A stretch of 41,809 nucleotides of DNA. It comes from Nitrospirota bacterium (GTDB lineage: Bacteria > Nitrospirota > Thermodesulfovibrionia > Thermodesulfovibrionales > UBA6898). Below are positions 8,577-17,195 of the stretch, in pieces. The stretch is taken from the NCBI GenBank assembly GCA_024275975.1, contig JAJRYC010000096.1:1-41809 (forward strand), in the 5' to 3' direction. How positions within the stretch are numbered: the first letter of the stretch is position 1; each line of letters starts with the position of its first letter. Made by a program: the position numbers and the translations under genes. The notes beneath the pieces were generated by a model. It made no database searches. It was not told the origin of the DNA and was given only the letters and a program-made list of their open reading frames with translations.

Positions 8577-8655
8577 ATATAAAAAAGTATAACGAGATAA
8601 TAGTAAAGAAAAAAAGATAGTGAAGTCAAACTATTCGCGCAAGCCACTTGTAATC

Positions 8656-8685
8656 TTGACACAAATTCAGTGAACCTCTTATAAT
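8656..8685 (+). promoter_or_regulatory. Promoter of the Arg-His-Arg-Lys tRNA cluster
   Basis: A perfect TTGACA at 8656-8661 and a perfect TATAAT at 8680-8685 are separated by 18 bases. Transcription would start about 40 bases before the first tRNA. The -10 box lies inside a perfect 15-bp inverted repeat. Confidence 0.75.
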
Positions 8686-8714
8686 CAAAATTCGGAAAAT
8701 TTGATTATAAGAGG
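8675..8714. repeat. Perfect 15-bp inverted repeat over the tRNA promoter -10 box
   Basis: CCTCTTATAATCAAA at 8675-8689 is repeated exactly as its reverse complement at 8700-8714, with a 10-base middle. The left arm contains TATAAT of the tRNA promoter; the right arm would be in the early transcript. It could be an operator, an RNA hairpin at the 5' end of the tRNA precursor, or both. Confidence 0.7.
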
Positions 8715-8732
8715 TAATTTTTAATAAAATAT

Positions 8733-8809
<77 letters not shown>

Positions 8810-8938
8810 GATTATACAGCTTAACGTAATTAACTGATATTAATGCAGCGCCAGATGATGATTTGACTGACTGTATTCATATCTGTTTTACTTATAGTTA
8901 AGCAGGATATATTTCTCAAGGTGTACGCAGTACATTAT

Positions 8939-9016
8939 GGTGGGTGTAGCTCAGCTGGTTAGAGCATCTGACTGTGGCTCAGATGGTCGCGGGTTCGACT
9001 CCCGTCACTCACCCCA
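8939..9016 (+). tRNA. tRNA-His (anticodon GTG)
   Basis: Acceptor GTGGGTG/CACTCAC with the extra 5' G at 8939 opposite C73, as histidine tRNAs require. Anticodon stem TCTGA/TCAGA with loop CTGTGGC (GTG). CCA is encoded. Confidence 0.95.
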
Positions 9017-9105
9017 AACAATCTGCAGAGCAGGTTTGGAGTTAAAGAATCAAGAGCAGAGTATGTTTGTATGTATACGCATATTTATAATTATGAATAT
9101 TGATT

Positions 9106-9182
9106 GCGCCTGTAGCTCAGTGGATTAGAGCATCGGCCTCCGGAGCCGAGGGTCGGAGGTTCGAATCCTCTCGGGCGCGCCA
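9106..9182 (+). tRNA. tRNA-Arg (anticodon CCG)
   Basis: Acceptor GCGCCTG/CGGGCGC (one G-U pair), anticodon stem TCGGC/GCCGA with loop CTCCGGA (CCG), intact T-loop and encoded CCA. Confidence 0.94.
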
Positions 9183-9275
9183 ATTACGCACCGGTTTCAT
9201 TAAATCAGTCCGGTTATCATTGACTGAATGACAGATTTCTGTTTTACTATATTCTTTACCTTATTTTGTTTAAAC

Positions 9276-9351
<76 letters not shown>

Positions 9352-9357
9352 GTACTT

Positions 9358-9400
9358 TTAAAAGGTTTTCAGGCATTAAGAGGCTTGGAAACCTTTTTTT
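9358..9400 (+). terminator. Terminator of the tRNA cluster
   Basis: AAAAGGTTTTC at 9360-9370 pairs with GGAAACCTTT, which runs into a seven-T tract at 9394-9400. It lies directly after tRNA-Lys. Confidence 0.7.
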
Positions 9401-9435
9401 ATGCCTGTTTAAATATTGAATTTACCCATGGAATC

Positions 9436-9576
9436 ATGATGCTTGATTTTAACGAAAATTTCAGCTGTTCCACACGGAAAAAGTTGAAAAATATCGTCCA
9501 AAGACGTAGATTACATACAGGTTCCCGAGAGCTGGAAAAACTGATTATCTCTTTATTGAAAGGAATTTCATGTTAA
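9436..9576 (+). CDS. Possible small basic protein upstream of the HD gene
   Basis: A 46-codon frame starting at tandem ATGs (9436 and 9439) encodes a lysine/arginine-rich chain containing RRRLHTGSRELEKLI. Its TAA overlaps the ATG of the HD-domain gene (ATGTTAA), which would couple the two. There is only a weak GGAATC ribosome-binding site. I do not recognise it, and it may be chance. Confidence 0.3.
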   Translation: MMLDFNENFSCSTRKKLKNIVQRRRLHTGSRELEKLIISLLKGISC

Positions 9577-10756
9577 GAAAGTCATTGCTGTTAAGAATAT
9601 TTGATGCCGCCAACATGCAGAGATGGAATGACAAGATACGTCCCGTGGATTTAAGAGAACTGGACAAGCAGGCACACAAGATGATAATCGCCTATATATT
9701 AGGCAAGTATGAGCAAGGCAACAAAGCCTTTAGCTGGATAGATGTTATCGAGGGCGGAATCTTTGAATTCCTGCAGCGTCTGGTCATAACCGATCTGAAG
9801 CCACAGATATTTTATAAGATCAAGGAAGATCCATCTCAGTATAAAAAATTAAATGAATGGGTCCACCAACAACTAAAGCCCGTCATATCTCCCCTGGGTG
9901 AAGATTTTGGCAGGAGGTTTAAACATTACTTCTCGGATACGCGGGAGAATGTCAACAAAAGAGTTCTTGCTGCTGCTCATTTTTATGCCACAAAATGGGA
10001 ATTTGATATCATTGAGCGCGCAAATCCGAAGGGATATGATATTGCTGAAATAGGAAGAGACCTGGAACGAAGACAGGAGAGATACCTTGACCTGAAGGGA
10101 TTACAGGAGTTAGTGCTGCATGTTAATCTGCAGAATTTCGTTTCACTCTGCGGACAGCTCAGGTTCCAGGTTAGGTGGAGTCATCTGCATATGGTGCCCC
10201 GGACATCCGTCCTCGGCCATATGATGATTGTGGCAATCTTATGCTATTTATTCTCTCTGGAAATCAGCGCATGTAACAACAGATGTATCAATAACTTTTT
10301 TACAGGGCTGTTTCACGACTTACCGGAAATTCTTACCAGAGACATAATATCTCCGGTTAAAAAGTCCTTTAAGGAATTTGAAAGGATGATCAAGATATAC
10401 GAAAAACAGCAGATGAAGAAAGAGGTTTATAACCTGATTCCAAAAATTGGCACGCGGAGATGAAGATGTTTACCGAAGATGAGTTCTCAAGCATTGTAAT
10501 CATCAATGGGAAGAAAAGCAGGAAGAAATCCGATGAGATTAATATTAATTTCAATGAAGACAGGTTTAACCCGAGAGATGGTGAAATCGTTGAGGCATCC
10601 GACCGTCTTGCAGCATTTATAGAGGCATTCCTGACATTGCAGAACGGCATAAAAACGCCTGAGCTGGATGACGCAAAAAGGTCAGTAAAAACCAGATATA
10701 AAGGAAAAAGTATCGCGGGAATAAATTTCGGCGAAATTTACGCGGATTTCGAGTGA
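9570..10756 (+). CDS. HD-domain phosphohydrolase-like protein, frameshifted
   Basis: The first part (9570-10463, 297 residues) carries HD-superfamily signs: HKMIIAYILGK near the start, VRWSHLHMVPRTSVLGHM, and FHDLPEILTRD with the HD pair that binds metal. Such proteins hydrolyse phosphoesters or nucleotides; the substrate here is unknown. The frame ends early after NLIPK. In the next frame the protein clearly continues (NWHAEMKMFTEDEF, then an acidic tail rich in DRLAAFIEAFL, ending GEIYADFE at 10756). The switch lies at a 5-A run, 10442-10446; one extra A would join the parts into about 395 residues, as I recall for this family. Deletion, sequencing error or slippage are all possible. A good AAAGGAA site precedes the ATG. 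Confidence 0.7.
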
Positions 10757-10772
10757 AGATCAACACATCTCA

Positions 10773-12728
10773 ATGAAAGGAATATATTTCGATAATACAC
10801 CCTTGAACGAGGCCCTTCGGAAGTGGGAGGAGAAAATCCAGGCCGAAGGGGTCAAGCCGCTGGAAGGCGAACAGGTAATGGTGGAAGATTCACTCGGCAG
10901 GGTCACTGCCGGCGCGGTTTATGCCGTAATGTCCTCTCCCTTCTACCACTCATCAGCTATGGACGGATACGCGGTAAGGTTTGCCGATACTTTCGGAGCT
11001 TCGGAAGCATCTCCTGTCAGGCTGCGGACGGGATACGAGGCTGTTTACATTGATACAGGCGATCCGGTGCCTGACGAATTCAATGCGGTGATCATGGTCG
11101 AAGATGTGAACCTGACCGGCTCCCCCGGACGATCAACAATGAACGAAGAGGACTCCGAAGGCGGATACATAGAGATCATAAGGCCCGCTACGCCATGGCA
11201 GCATGTGAGGGTTGTCGGCGAGGATATTGTGAATACCGAGTTGATTCTGCCGGAGAACCATAAAATGCGACCTTTTGATATCGGCGCCGTTATCTCGGGA
11301 GGGCATGTCGAAATATATGTGCGGCGCAGACCAAAGGTGATGATCATACCCACCGGCTCCGAACTTGTTGAACCCGGAAAGGCCCTGAAGAAGGGTGACA
11401 TAATAGAATATAATTCAATCATACTGGCTTCGCTCGTGACTGAATGGGGCGGGGAAGCAGTACGGGTTAAGCCAGTACCGGATAAAATCGAACGGATAAA
11501 ACAGGCGGTCCTTGACGGATGTGATTCAGCGGATCTGGTGGTGGTGAATGCCGGGTCTTCCGCCGGCTCAGAGGACTTCACAAGGAAGGTAATGGAAGAA
11601 CTCGGCGAGTTGATTCTGCACGGGGTGAACATAAAGCCCGGCAGGCCGGTTATTCTCGGCTGGATAAATAAGACGCCGGTACTTGGCATTCCCGGCTATC
11701 CTGTCTCGGCATATATCACCTTCAGCCTTTTTGCAAAAGAACTGGTTTACCGGTTGCAGGGGCTTGATACACCGGATCCGGTTTTTATCAAGGCCATCCT
11801 GTCGAGGCAGACGGCCTCCCGCCTCGGGCAGGAAGAATTCCTGAGGGTGAAGGTCGGAAAGGTCGGGGGGAAGCTGATAGCGACTCCTGTAAGCAGGGGC
11901 GCGGGGGTTCTGATGTCTCTGGTAAGGGCGGATGGTTTTGTACGGATACCGGCAATGTCCGAAGGGCCTGGAGCCGGAGCCGTGGTTGATGTCGAACTGA
12001 TAAAGGAAAAAAAGGAGATTGAGAATACTCTTGTGTGTATCGGAAGTCATGACAATACCCTGGACATCCTCTCGAATATTTTAAAGAAAAACCATCCAAA
12101 GCTGTCGCTCTCATCTGCTCACACAGGTTCAATGGGGGGCCTGATCGCCCTGAAAAGAGGCGAAGCGCATCTGGCCGGAACTCATCTGCTTGACGAAGAG
12201 ACCGGTGAGTATAACATTCCTTTTATCCGGAGAATTCTGGGAGACGCGGGGATCGTCCTTATAAACCTGGTCTACCGCCAGCAGGGATTTATTGTATCGA
12301 AAGGAAACCCCCTGAATGTCAGCGGATTTCATGATCTCGTGAGAAAGGACATCACATTCATAAACAGGCAGAGGGGGTCCGGCACAAGGCTTCTTACGGA
12401 TAAACACCTGAAGGAAGCTGGGATATCGCCTGAAGACATCAGAGGGTATGACATGGAGGAATACACTCATATGGGTGTTGCCTCAGCAGTCTTGACCGGC
12501 ATTGCAGATACAGGCGTCGGCATCCTTGCGGCGGCAAAGGCGCTCGGTCTCGATTTCATCCCTGTTGCAAGAGAGCGATATGATCTTGCGATACCTAAAA
12601 AACATATGGAATCCCGGCCTGTTTCGGCGCTCGTCAGGATTATACAGGAAGACAGGGAGTTCAGGGAACTGGTGGAAAACCTCGGTGGTTATGATATATC
12701 GGATATGGGGAAGATACTTTATGAATAA
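10773..12728 (+). CDS. moeA: MoeA fused to a periplasmic-binding-like domain
   Basis: Residues 1 to about 410 are MoeA, which inserts molybdate (or tungstate) into adenylated molybdopterin. Signs include SSPFYHSSAMDGYAV, DTGDPVPDEFNAVIMVEDV, PTGSELVEPG, NAGSSAGSEDFT, HGVNIKPGRPVILG and GIPGYPVSAYI. Residues from about 420 to 651 form a PBP-like domain (LVCIGSHDNTLDIL, then MGGLIALKRGEAHLAGTHLLD and FINRQRGSGTRLL), the type found fused to MoeA or to ModE-like regulators in many anaerobes and thought to sense molybdate or a related ligand. The length of 651 matches that fusion. It is followed at an 8-base overlap by an ASKHA-type activator gene and preceded by the HD gene, suggesting one transcript. 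Confidence 0.9.
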   Translation: MKGIYFDNTPLNEALRKWEEKIQAEGVKPLEGEQVMVEDSLGRVTAGAVYAVMSSPFYHSSAMDGYAVRFADTFGASEASPVRLRTGYEAVYIDTGDPVPDEFNAVIMVEDVNLTGSPGRSTMNEEDSEGGYIEIIRPATPWQHVRVVGEDIVNTELILPENHKMRPFDIGAVISGGHVEIYVRRRPKVMIIPTGSELVEPGKALKKGDIIEYNSIILASLVTEWGGEAVRVKPVPDKIERIKQAVLDGCDSADLVVVNAGSSAGSEDFTRKVMEELGELILHGVNIKPGRPVILGWINKTPVLGIPGYPVSAYITFSLFAKELVYRLQGLDTPDPVFIKAILSRQTASRLGQEEFLRVKVGKVGGKLIATPVSRGAGVLMSLVRADGFVRIPAMSEGPGAGAVVDVELIKEKKEIENTLVCIGSHDNTLDILSNILKKNHPKLSLSSAHTGSMGGLIALKRGEAHLAGTHLLDEETGEYNIPFIRRILGDAGIVLINLVYRQQGFIVSKGNPLNVSGFHDLVRKDITFINRQRGSGTRLLTDKHLKEAGISPEDIRGYDMEEYTHMGVASAVLTGIADTGVGILAAAKALGLDFIPVARERYDLAIPKKHMESRPVSALVRIIQEDREFRELVENLGGYDISDMGKILYE

Positions 12729-14217
12729 AAAGGCGCTTGCGTTCTCATGTCAGGTCATGTTAAATGTCCCTTCCCCCGACAACAAGACCGCGGATGCCGA
12801 AAGACTGAAGAATAAACTTGAAGAGCTCGGGCTGCATGATGTATCAATTCCACTGCATATACTGAAAAACTTACCGGAAGAGCTGCGCAAAAACCGGTTC
12901 GGAGTAAAACTCGTCGTGGGCCGTAAGAAACACGGTTATGAAGTGCAGGACTTCGGCAGGGATAATGTTTACGGCCTCGCCATTGATATCGGCTCATCGA
13001 ATATCGCCTGTTCACTGTTTAATCTCGATTCCGGTGAAAAAGCGGATACACTTGCAAGAGAGAACTCCCAGGTTAAATTCGGTAGCGATGTGCTTTCGAG
13101 GGTGCAGCGGTCCATGCTGGGCGAATCCGCGCTTCTGGCGGAAGAGCTCCTGTCCTGTGTCAATGAACTCATAGGATCAATCTGCCGCAACAACAACGTC
13201 TCTCCAGATGATATATTCGCCATAACTGTCGCCGGCAATACAATAATGTCTCATTTCTTCCTGGGGCTTGATCCGAGAAATATATCTGTCAGCCCATATA
13301 TTCCGGCCGTCAACAGCGCGGTTTTTTTATATGCCGGGGACGCCGGCGTATACGTAAACAAAAATGCCGTTATTTACGTATTCCCTAACGCAGGAAGCTA
13401 TGTCGGCGGGGACATTGTCAGCGGCATACTGTTTTGTGGAATATACAGGGAAGAAGAGCCGGTACTATTTATCGATGTCGGAACAAACGCCGAGATAACG
13501 CTCGGTTGCCGTGACTGGATTATGGTGGGCGCCGGGGCGGCAGGCCCCGCACTGGAGGACGGCATAGCAGGCATCGGCAAAAGAGCCGCCGACGGAACAA
13601 TCTCCGGGGTAAGAATAGACCGCGGAACCAAGGATATCTCCCTGGAGGTCATATCCGGTATCGAGCCGGTCGGCATCTGCGGATCTGGTATGACAGACCT
13701 TGTTTCCGAGTTGTTTTCCTCCGGAATAATCGACCAGGCCGGGGAATTCATAGAGTCCGCGAAAGGCGTTACAGACAGAGACGGGGAAAAGGCATACATG
13801 CTCTTCGGTTCGGAGGACAGGAAACTCTTAGTAAGTCAGAGGGAGATAAAAAACTTCCTGCTCTCAAAGGCCGCCATGTTCGCCTTCCTGTATGTCTTTG
13901 TCAGGTCGGTCGGCCTGACATTCAGCGATCTCAAAAAGATCTATATCGCGGGAGCGCTGGGGTGTGGAATCAATCTCGAACATGCTGTTAATATCGGCAT
14001 GCTCCCCGATCTGCCGAAAGAGAGGTTCATGCCGGTAGGGAATTCCTCTCTCGGGGGAGCGGAAAGGCTGCTGCTTGACGAAAGCCTGCTCCATGAAATA
14101 GAAAATATCATGCCAATGATAACGTATCGCGAGATGAACGAAGACCCGGACCTTATGAATGCCCTGAGGGGAGCGCTTTTCATCCCGCATACCGAACCCT
14201 CGATGCTGAAAGAATAA
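12721..14217 (+). CDS. ASKHA-fold ATPase related to RACo / DUF4445
   Basis: This 498-residue protein belongs with the reductive activators of corrinoid proteins (RACo), which use ATP to drive reduction of a cobalt or other low-potential centre. The actin-like phosphate motifs are present: GLAIDIGSSNIACSLF (phosphate 1), VLFIDVGTNAEITLG (phosphate 2), then VGAGAAGPALEDGIAG and IAGALGCGINLEHAVNIGMLPD. The N-terminal [2Fe-2S] ferredoxin domain of classical RACo is absent; only about 75 residues with one cysteine precede the ATPase. It overlaps moeA by 8 bases, so the two are probably co-translated. That pairing hints at work on a molybdenum/tungsten or corrinoid protein, but this is inference. 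The longer frame upstream (from 12502) is only the moeA shadow. Confidence 0.8.
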   Translation: MNKKALAFSCQVMLNVPSPDNKTADAERLKNKLEELGLHDVSIPLHILKNLPEELRKNRFGVKLVVGRKKHGYEVQDFGRDNVYGLAIDIGSSNIACSLFNLDSGEKADTLARENSQVKFGSDVLSRVQRSMLGESALLAEELLSCVNELIGSICRNNNVSPDDIFAITVAGNTIMSHFFLGLDPRNISVSPYIPAVNSAVFLYAGDAGVYVNKNAVIYVFPNAGSYVGGDIVSGILFCGIYREEEPVLFIDVGTNAEITLGCRDWIMVGAGAAGPALEDGIAGIGKRAADGTISGVRIDRGTKDISLEVISGIEPVGICGSGMTDLVSELFSSGIIDQAGEFIESAKGVTDRDGEKAYMLFGSEDRKLLVSQREIKNFLLSKAAMFAFLYVFVRSVGLTFSDLKKIYIAGALGCGINLEHAVNIGMLPDLPKERFMPVGNSSLGGAERLLLDESLLHEIENIMPMITYREMNEDPDLMNALRGALFIPHTEPSMLKE

Positions 14218-14290
14218 AACTTTACGGATTTAAGAGTGGATTAACCGGAAAACGATAAAGAACGCGATTGTCAAAGTCAAACCGCAACGC

Positions 14291-14314
14291 CCGTGGTTAT
14301 TGGACCACGGTTTT
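14291..14314 (+). terminator. Probable terminator after the RACo-like gene
   Basis: CCGTGGT (14291-14297) pairs with ACCACGG (14304-14310), followed by TTTT. It overlaps the last codons of the convergent osmC-like gene. Confidence 0.45.
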
Positions 14315-14701
14315 CACCTCAAATTCCGGAGGGTTCATAATCGCCTTCTTCACCGCGCACTGGTCGGCGACCTTGATCAGCGCGTTGTAATACTTTTCCG
14401 GGAAATCCGGCGGCACCAATATCTCAAGAACGATCTTCTCCAGAAAAGGCTTGCCGTCCTCTCTTCTGCCGTATTCCAGACGCTCGACAAGAGATATATT
14501 TTCAGCCGGAATTTTTCTTTCCGTGCAGAAACCGAGGATAAAGATACCCGCACATGTCCCTACAGAAGCAAGAAAGTGTTCAAACGGGGATGGGGCCGAA
14601 CCCTCTCCGCCGTACTTTACAGGCTGGTCTGTCTTTATGACCATTCCATTAATCTCGGCGTTCACCTTTTTGCCACCTGGAAAACTAATCTTTATCTCCA
14701 C
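14297..14701 (-). CDS. OsmC/Ohr family peroxidase-like protein
   Basis: The 134-residue protein fits the OsmC fold. It has GGEGSAPSPFEHFLASVGTCAG with the first reactive cysteine, and DQCAVKKAI with the second. In OsmC and Ohr these two cysteines reduce organic hydroperoxides. Both are ordinary TGC/TGT cysteine codons, unlike the UGA-containing genes elsewhere in the window. The order and spacing suit the YhfA-like OsmC subgroup. It is convergent with the RACo-like gene. Confidence 0.82.
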   Translation of the reverse strand: MEIKISFPGGKKVNAEINGMVIKTDQPVKYGGEGSAPSPFEHFLASVGTCAGIFILGFCTERKIPAENISLVERLEYGRREDGKPFLEKIVLEILVPPDFPEKYYNALIKVADQCAVKKAIMNPPEFEVKTVVQ

Positions 14702-14750
14702 TGATCCCCCCTTTTTAAGTCAACCATGATATCTTAAATTATACTGTTTA

Positions 14751-15281
14751 TTAAGCTGCTTCTTCTCTTGTAAGTTCCTTGAGCGTGGGAAGTTCCGAGA
14801 GGTCCTTCAGCCCGAAATACTGCAGGAATTCCCGTGTAGTCCCATAGAGGAGCGGTTTCCCCGGCACTTCTTTTCTGCCCATTATCTTTATGAGTCTCCT
14901 GTCAAGCAGCGTCTTGATAACCCCGTCGGAGTTTACACCTCTTATTAATTCAAGCTCGGCCTTGATAATCGGCTGATTATAAGCAATTATCGCCAGAGTT
15001 TCGAGCGCCGGCATCGAAAGCCTGCTGGAGGCACTGGTATTCCTGAGTTTTTTCACCCATTGAGCATTAGCCGGATTTGTCACCATCTGGTATCCGTTGG
15101 CAATCTCGATGATAAGAACCCCCCGGTTCTTTTCCCTGTATTCCCTGATTAAATCATCCAGCACCTGCCTGATTTCGGCCTCATGAAGTCCGGTGATGTT
15201 CTTTATAACAGGGAGCGTAAGCGGCTCGCCAGTAACAAAAAGCAGTGACTCAATAATAGATTTCTTTTCCTGGGTTTCCAT
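14751..15281 (-). CDS. scpB: Segregation and condensation protein B
   Basis: ScpB binds the SMC-ScpA condensin complex and helps chromosome segregation. The 176-residue protein has the two winged-helix domains of the family: ESLLFVTGEPLTLPVI near the N-terminus and ALETLAIIAYNQPIIKAELELIRGVNSDGVIKTLLDRRLI in the centre, followed by GRKEVPGKPLLYGTTREFLQYFGL. scpA, its usual partner, is not adjacent. It reads in the same direction as the osmC-like gene about 50 bases downstream. Confidence 0.93.
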   Translation of the reverse strand: METQEKKSIIESLLFVTGEPLTLPVIKNITGLHEAEIRQVLDDLIREYREKNRGVLIIEIANGYQMVTNPANAQWVKKLRNTSASSRLSMPALETLAIIAYNQPIIKAELELIRGVNSDGVIKTLLDRRLIKIMGRKEVPGKPLLYGTTREFLQYFGLKDLSELPTLKELTREEAA

Positions 15282-15472
15282 GAATTCATATCAATATATC
15301 AAAAAAGACGCTAAAAATACAACAACCGCTTTAAATTTTTGAGATCCAGGGAGATCCGTCGCCACCGGACTCTTTAATCGTCACTGCCCGCCGTCAGCGA
15401 TGAATTTCATGCAAGGCTGTGGTAAACTTCTACTATTATGAGAAAACTAATTCCCAAAAAGGAGATGCTGCC

Positions 15473-15631
15473 ATGGAAAAATGGAAATGTTCCGTCTGCG
15501 GTTATATCTACGATCCGGAAAACGGCGACCCGGACAATGATATAGCGCCGGGTACGCCTTTCGAAAACATTCCCAATGACTGGACCTGCCCGGTATGCGG
15601 AGCGTCAAAAGACCAGTTTGAGAAAGAGTAG
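15473..15631 (+). CDS. Rubredoxin
   Basis: A 52-residue rubredoxin, a one-iron electron carrier with four cysteine ligands. The two knuckles are [17 protein letters not shown] and [14 protein letters not shown]. Length and spacing are standard. An AAAAAGGAGATG ribosome-binding site fixes the start at 15473. In anaerobes rubredoxin often feeds oxygen- or superoxide-reducing enzymes. No such partner gene adjoins it. Confidence 0.95.
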   Translation: MEKWKCSVCGYIYDPENGDPDNDIAPGTPFENIPNDWTCPVCGASKDQFEKE

Positions 15632-15638
15632 TATCCGT

Positions 15639-16442
15639 TTACTTTAACCCAAGCACATCCTGCATGTCGTACAAACCTGCCGGTTTTCCGGCAAGCCAGA
15701 GGGCGGCCTTTAACGCCCCCCTGGCAAAGGTGTCCCTGCTTGAAGCCTTGTGGGTTATCTCTATCCTCTCGCCAAGGCCTCCGAACATGACGGTATGCTC
15801 TCCCACGATATCTCCCGCCCGGATTGTCTGAATCCCTATCTCTTTCCGCCGCCTTGCTCCGATCATCCCCTTCCTTTCATAAACCGCGACTTCTTCCAGG
15901 TCCCTGTTTACCGCGTCCGCAATCACCTGTGCTATCTTCAGGGCTGTACCGCTCGGCGCGTCTTTTTTCAGCCTGTGGTGGGCCTCAATAATTTCTATAT
16001 CGTATTCATCCCCGAGGACCGAAGCCACTTCCCTCAGGACTTTCAACAGCAGGTTCACCCCAAGGCTCATATTTGACGCCATAACACAGGGAATGCTTTC
16101 GGCCAGCGGTCCGATCTCTTTCATATCGTCTTTTGTAAAACCCGTAGTGCCTATAACCATGGCCCTTCCCTTTTCCGCTGCAACCCTGAGGTTTTCTTTT
16201 GTGGACTCAATGGATGTAAAGTCGATTATCAGGTCGACATCTCCTATTATTTCATCTATGCCGCTGCGCAGTTCAAGGCCGGATTGACCGGAGCCGGTCA
16301 GGACCCCTATGTCACTGCCGATATCTTTGTGTCCCTTTCTCTCAAAGACTCCCGCAAGCTGAATTCCTTCATATTCCCCTGAAAGAACTGATATTCTGCC
16401 GCCCATTTTTCCGGCCGCGCCGGCTACGCCTATTTTTATCAT
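15639..16442 (-). CDS. dapB: 4-hydroxy-tetrahydrodipicolinate reductase
   Basis: DapB reduces the DapA product with NAD(P)H in lysine and diaminopimelate synthesis. The protein shows the nucleotide site IGVAGAAGKMGGRI, then DFTSIEST, the substrate/catalytic motif IEAHHRLKKDAPSGTA, and GEHTVMFGGLGERIEITHKA. GGAGG five bases upstream marks ATG at 16442 as the start, rather than the ATG at 16454. The 267-residue length is usual. Convergent with the rubredoxin gene, with 7 bases between the stops. Confidence 0.95.
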   Translation of the reverse strand: MIKIGVAGAAGKMGGRISVLSGEYEGIQLAGVFERKGHKDIGSDIGVLTGSGQSGLELRSGIDEIIGDVDLIIDFTSIESTKENLRVAAEKGRAMVIGTTGFTKDDMKEIGPLAESIPCVMASNMSLGVNLLLKVLREVASVLGDEYDIEIIEAHHRLKKDAPSGTALKIAQVIADAVNRDLEEVAVYERKGMIGARRRKEIGIQTIRAGDIVGEHTVMFGGLGERIEITHKASSRDTFARGALKAALWLAGKPAGLYDMQDVLGLK

Positions 16443-16482
16443 AATATCCTCCATCCCGTAATAAATTTAGCATGAAATTCAT

Positions 16483-16665
16483 CTATATATCTTCATTATC
16501 CCTTCTCTCATCTTCCTCTTCATCCTCATTCCCTTCGATCCTGTAGTCACCCGATATCCACGCGCCGAAATCAAGGAGCTTGCAGCGTTTTGAACAGAAC
16601 GGTCTCCATGGATTTTCCTCCAGTGTCGTTCTTTTTTTGCATATTGGACAGGTGATCCGCATCAT
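16483..16665 (-). CDS. yacG: YacG-type zinc protein (DNA gyrase inhibitor family)
   Basis: A 60-residue protein with CPIC and, 15 residues on, CSKRC, the four-cysteine zinc knuckle of YacG, followed by LLDFGAWISGDYRIEG. E. coli YacG binds GyrB and restrains gyrase. A very acidic tail ends the protein. Its start overlaps the stop of the Gx-transporter gene by 4 bases, so it ends the uvrA-apbE operon. Confidence 0.87.
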   Translation of the reverse strand: MMRITCPICKKRTTLEENPWRPFCSKRCKLLDFGAWISGDYRIEGNEDEEEDERRDNEDI

Positions 16666-17195
16666 TCCCTGGCCAAATCCTGAAATTTATCTCCATTTTT
16701 TTTCAGGATATTCCTGATTAAAAAATCCGATACAAGTCCATTCGTAACGCCTGACAAGGTCCCGATAAGGAGTATGACCGGGCTGATTATAAGCACCGCT
16801 TCGATCCTCTGTATGAACAGGACATAGGCCAACGCCAACTGGGCAATATTATGGGAGACAGCGCCTATCAGGCTCAGTCCGACAGGACCGAAGAGGTTCC
16901 TGGATATTTTATACGCCAGCCCCATCGCAATGGTGCTGGAAACACCGCCCCCAAAACTCAGGATGAAAGCAGGACCGAGGAATGTCCCCCTGAAGATGGA
17001 AGCGATTATTATTCTTATCAGTGTAACCATCATGGCGGTTCTGAACCCATAGAGCAGGAGAGCGACAAGTGTTATGATATTCGCCAGACCCAGCCTGAGC
17101 CATGGGATGGGCGTCGGGAGCAGGCTCTCGAACCCGTGGAGCGCGATCGCATAAGCCGATAGCAATGCGATACGGTATCTATCCCGTGACTGCAT
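16662..17195 (-). CDS. Gx transporter-like integral membrane protein (Hpre_diP_synt_I family)
   Basis: The protein has about five membrane helices and the family motif HGFESLLPTPIPWLRLGLANIITL, then LGPAFILSFGGG and GAVSHNIAQLALAY. The family was first named heptaprenyl diphosphate synthase component I. It is now often found beside NusG-II and ApbE proteins in periplasmic flavinylation and Rnf-like gene sets, where a role in supplying flavin or a redox partner has been proposed. The start is set at ATG 17195, which follows an AGGGAAAGAG region; the frame is open to 17243. It overlaps the NusG-II gene by 17 bases. Confidence 0.82.
   Translation of the reverse strand: MQSRDRYRIALLSAYAIALHGFESLLPTPIPWLRLGLANIITLVALLLYGFRTAMMVTLIRIIIASIFRGTFLGPAFILSFGGGVSSTIAMGLAYKISRNLFGPVGLSLIGAVSHNIAQLALAYVLFIQRIEAVLIISPVILLIGTLSGVTNGLVSDFLIRNILKKNGDKFQDLARE

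Noticed and set aside
12502-12720. Longer N-terminus for the RACo-like protein.
   Set aside because: These codons are the out-of-frame shadow of moeA; the ATG at 12721 overlaps the moeA stop as a normal coupled start.
14297-14701. OsmC-like protein as another selenoprotein.
   Set aside because: Both reactive positions are ordinary cysteine codons and the frame has no internal UGA.
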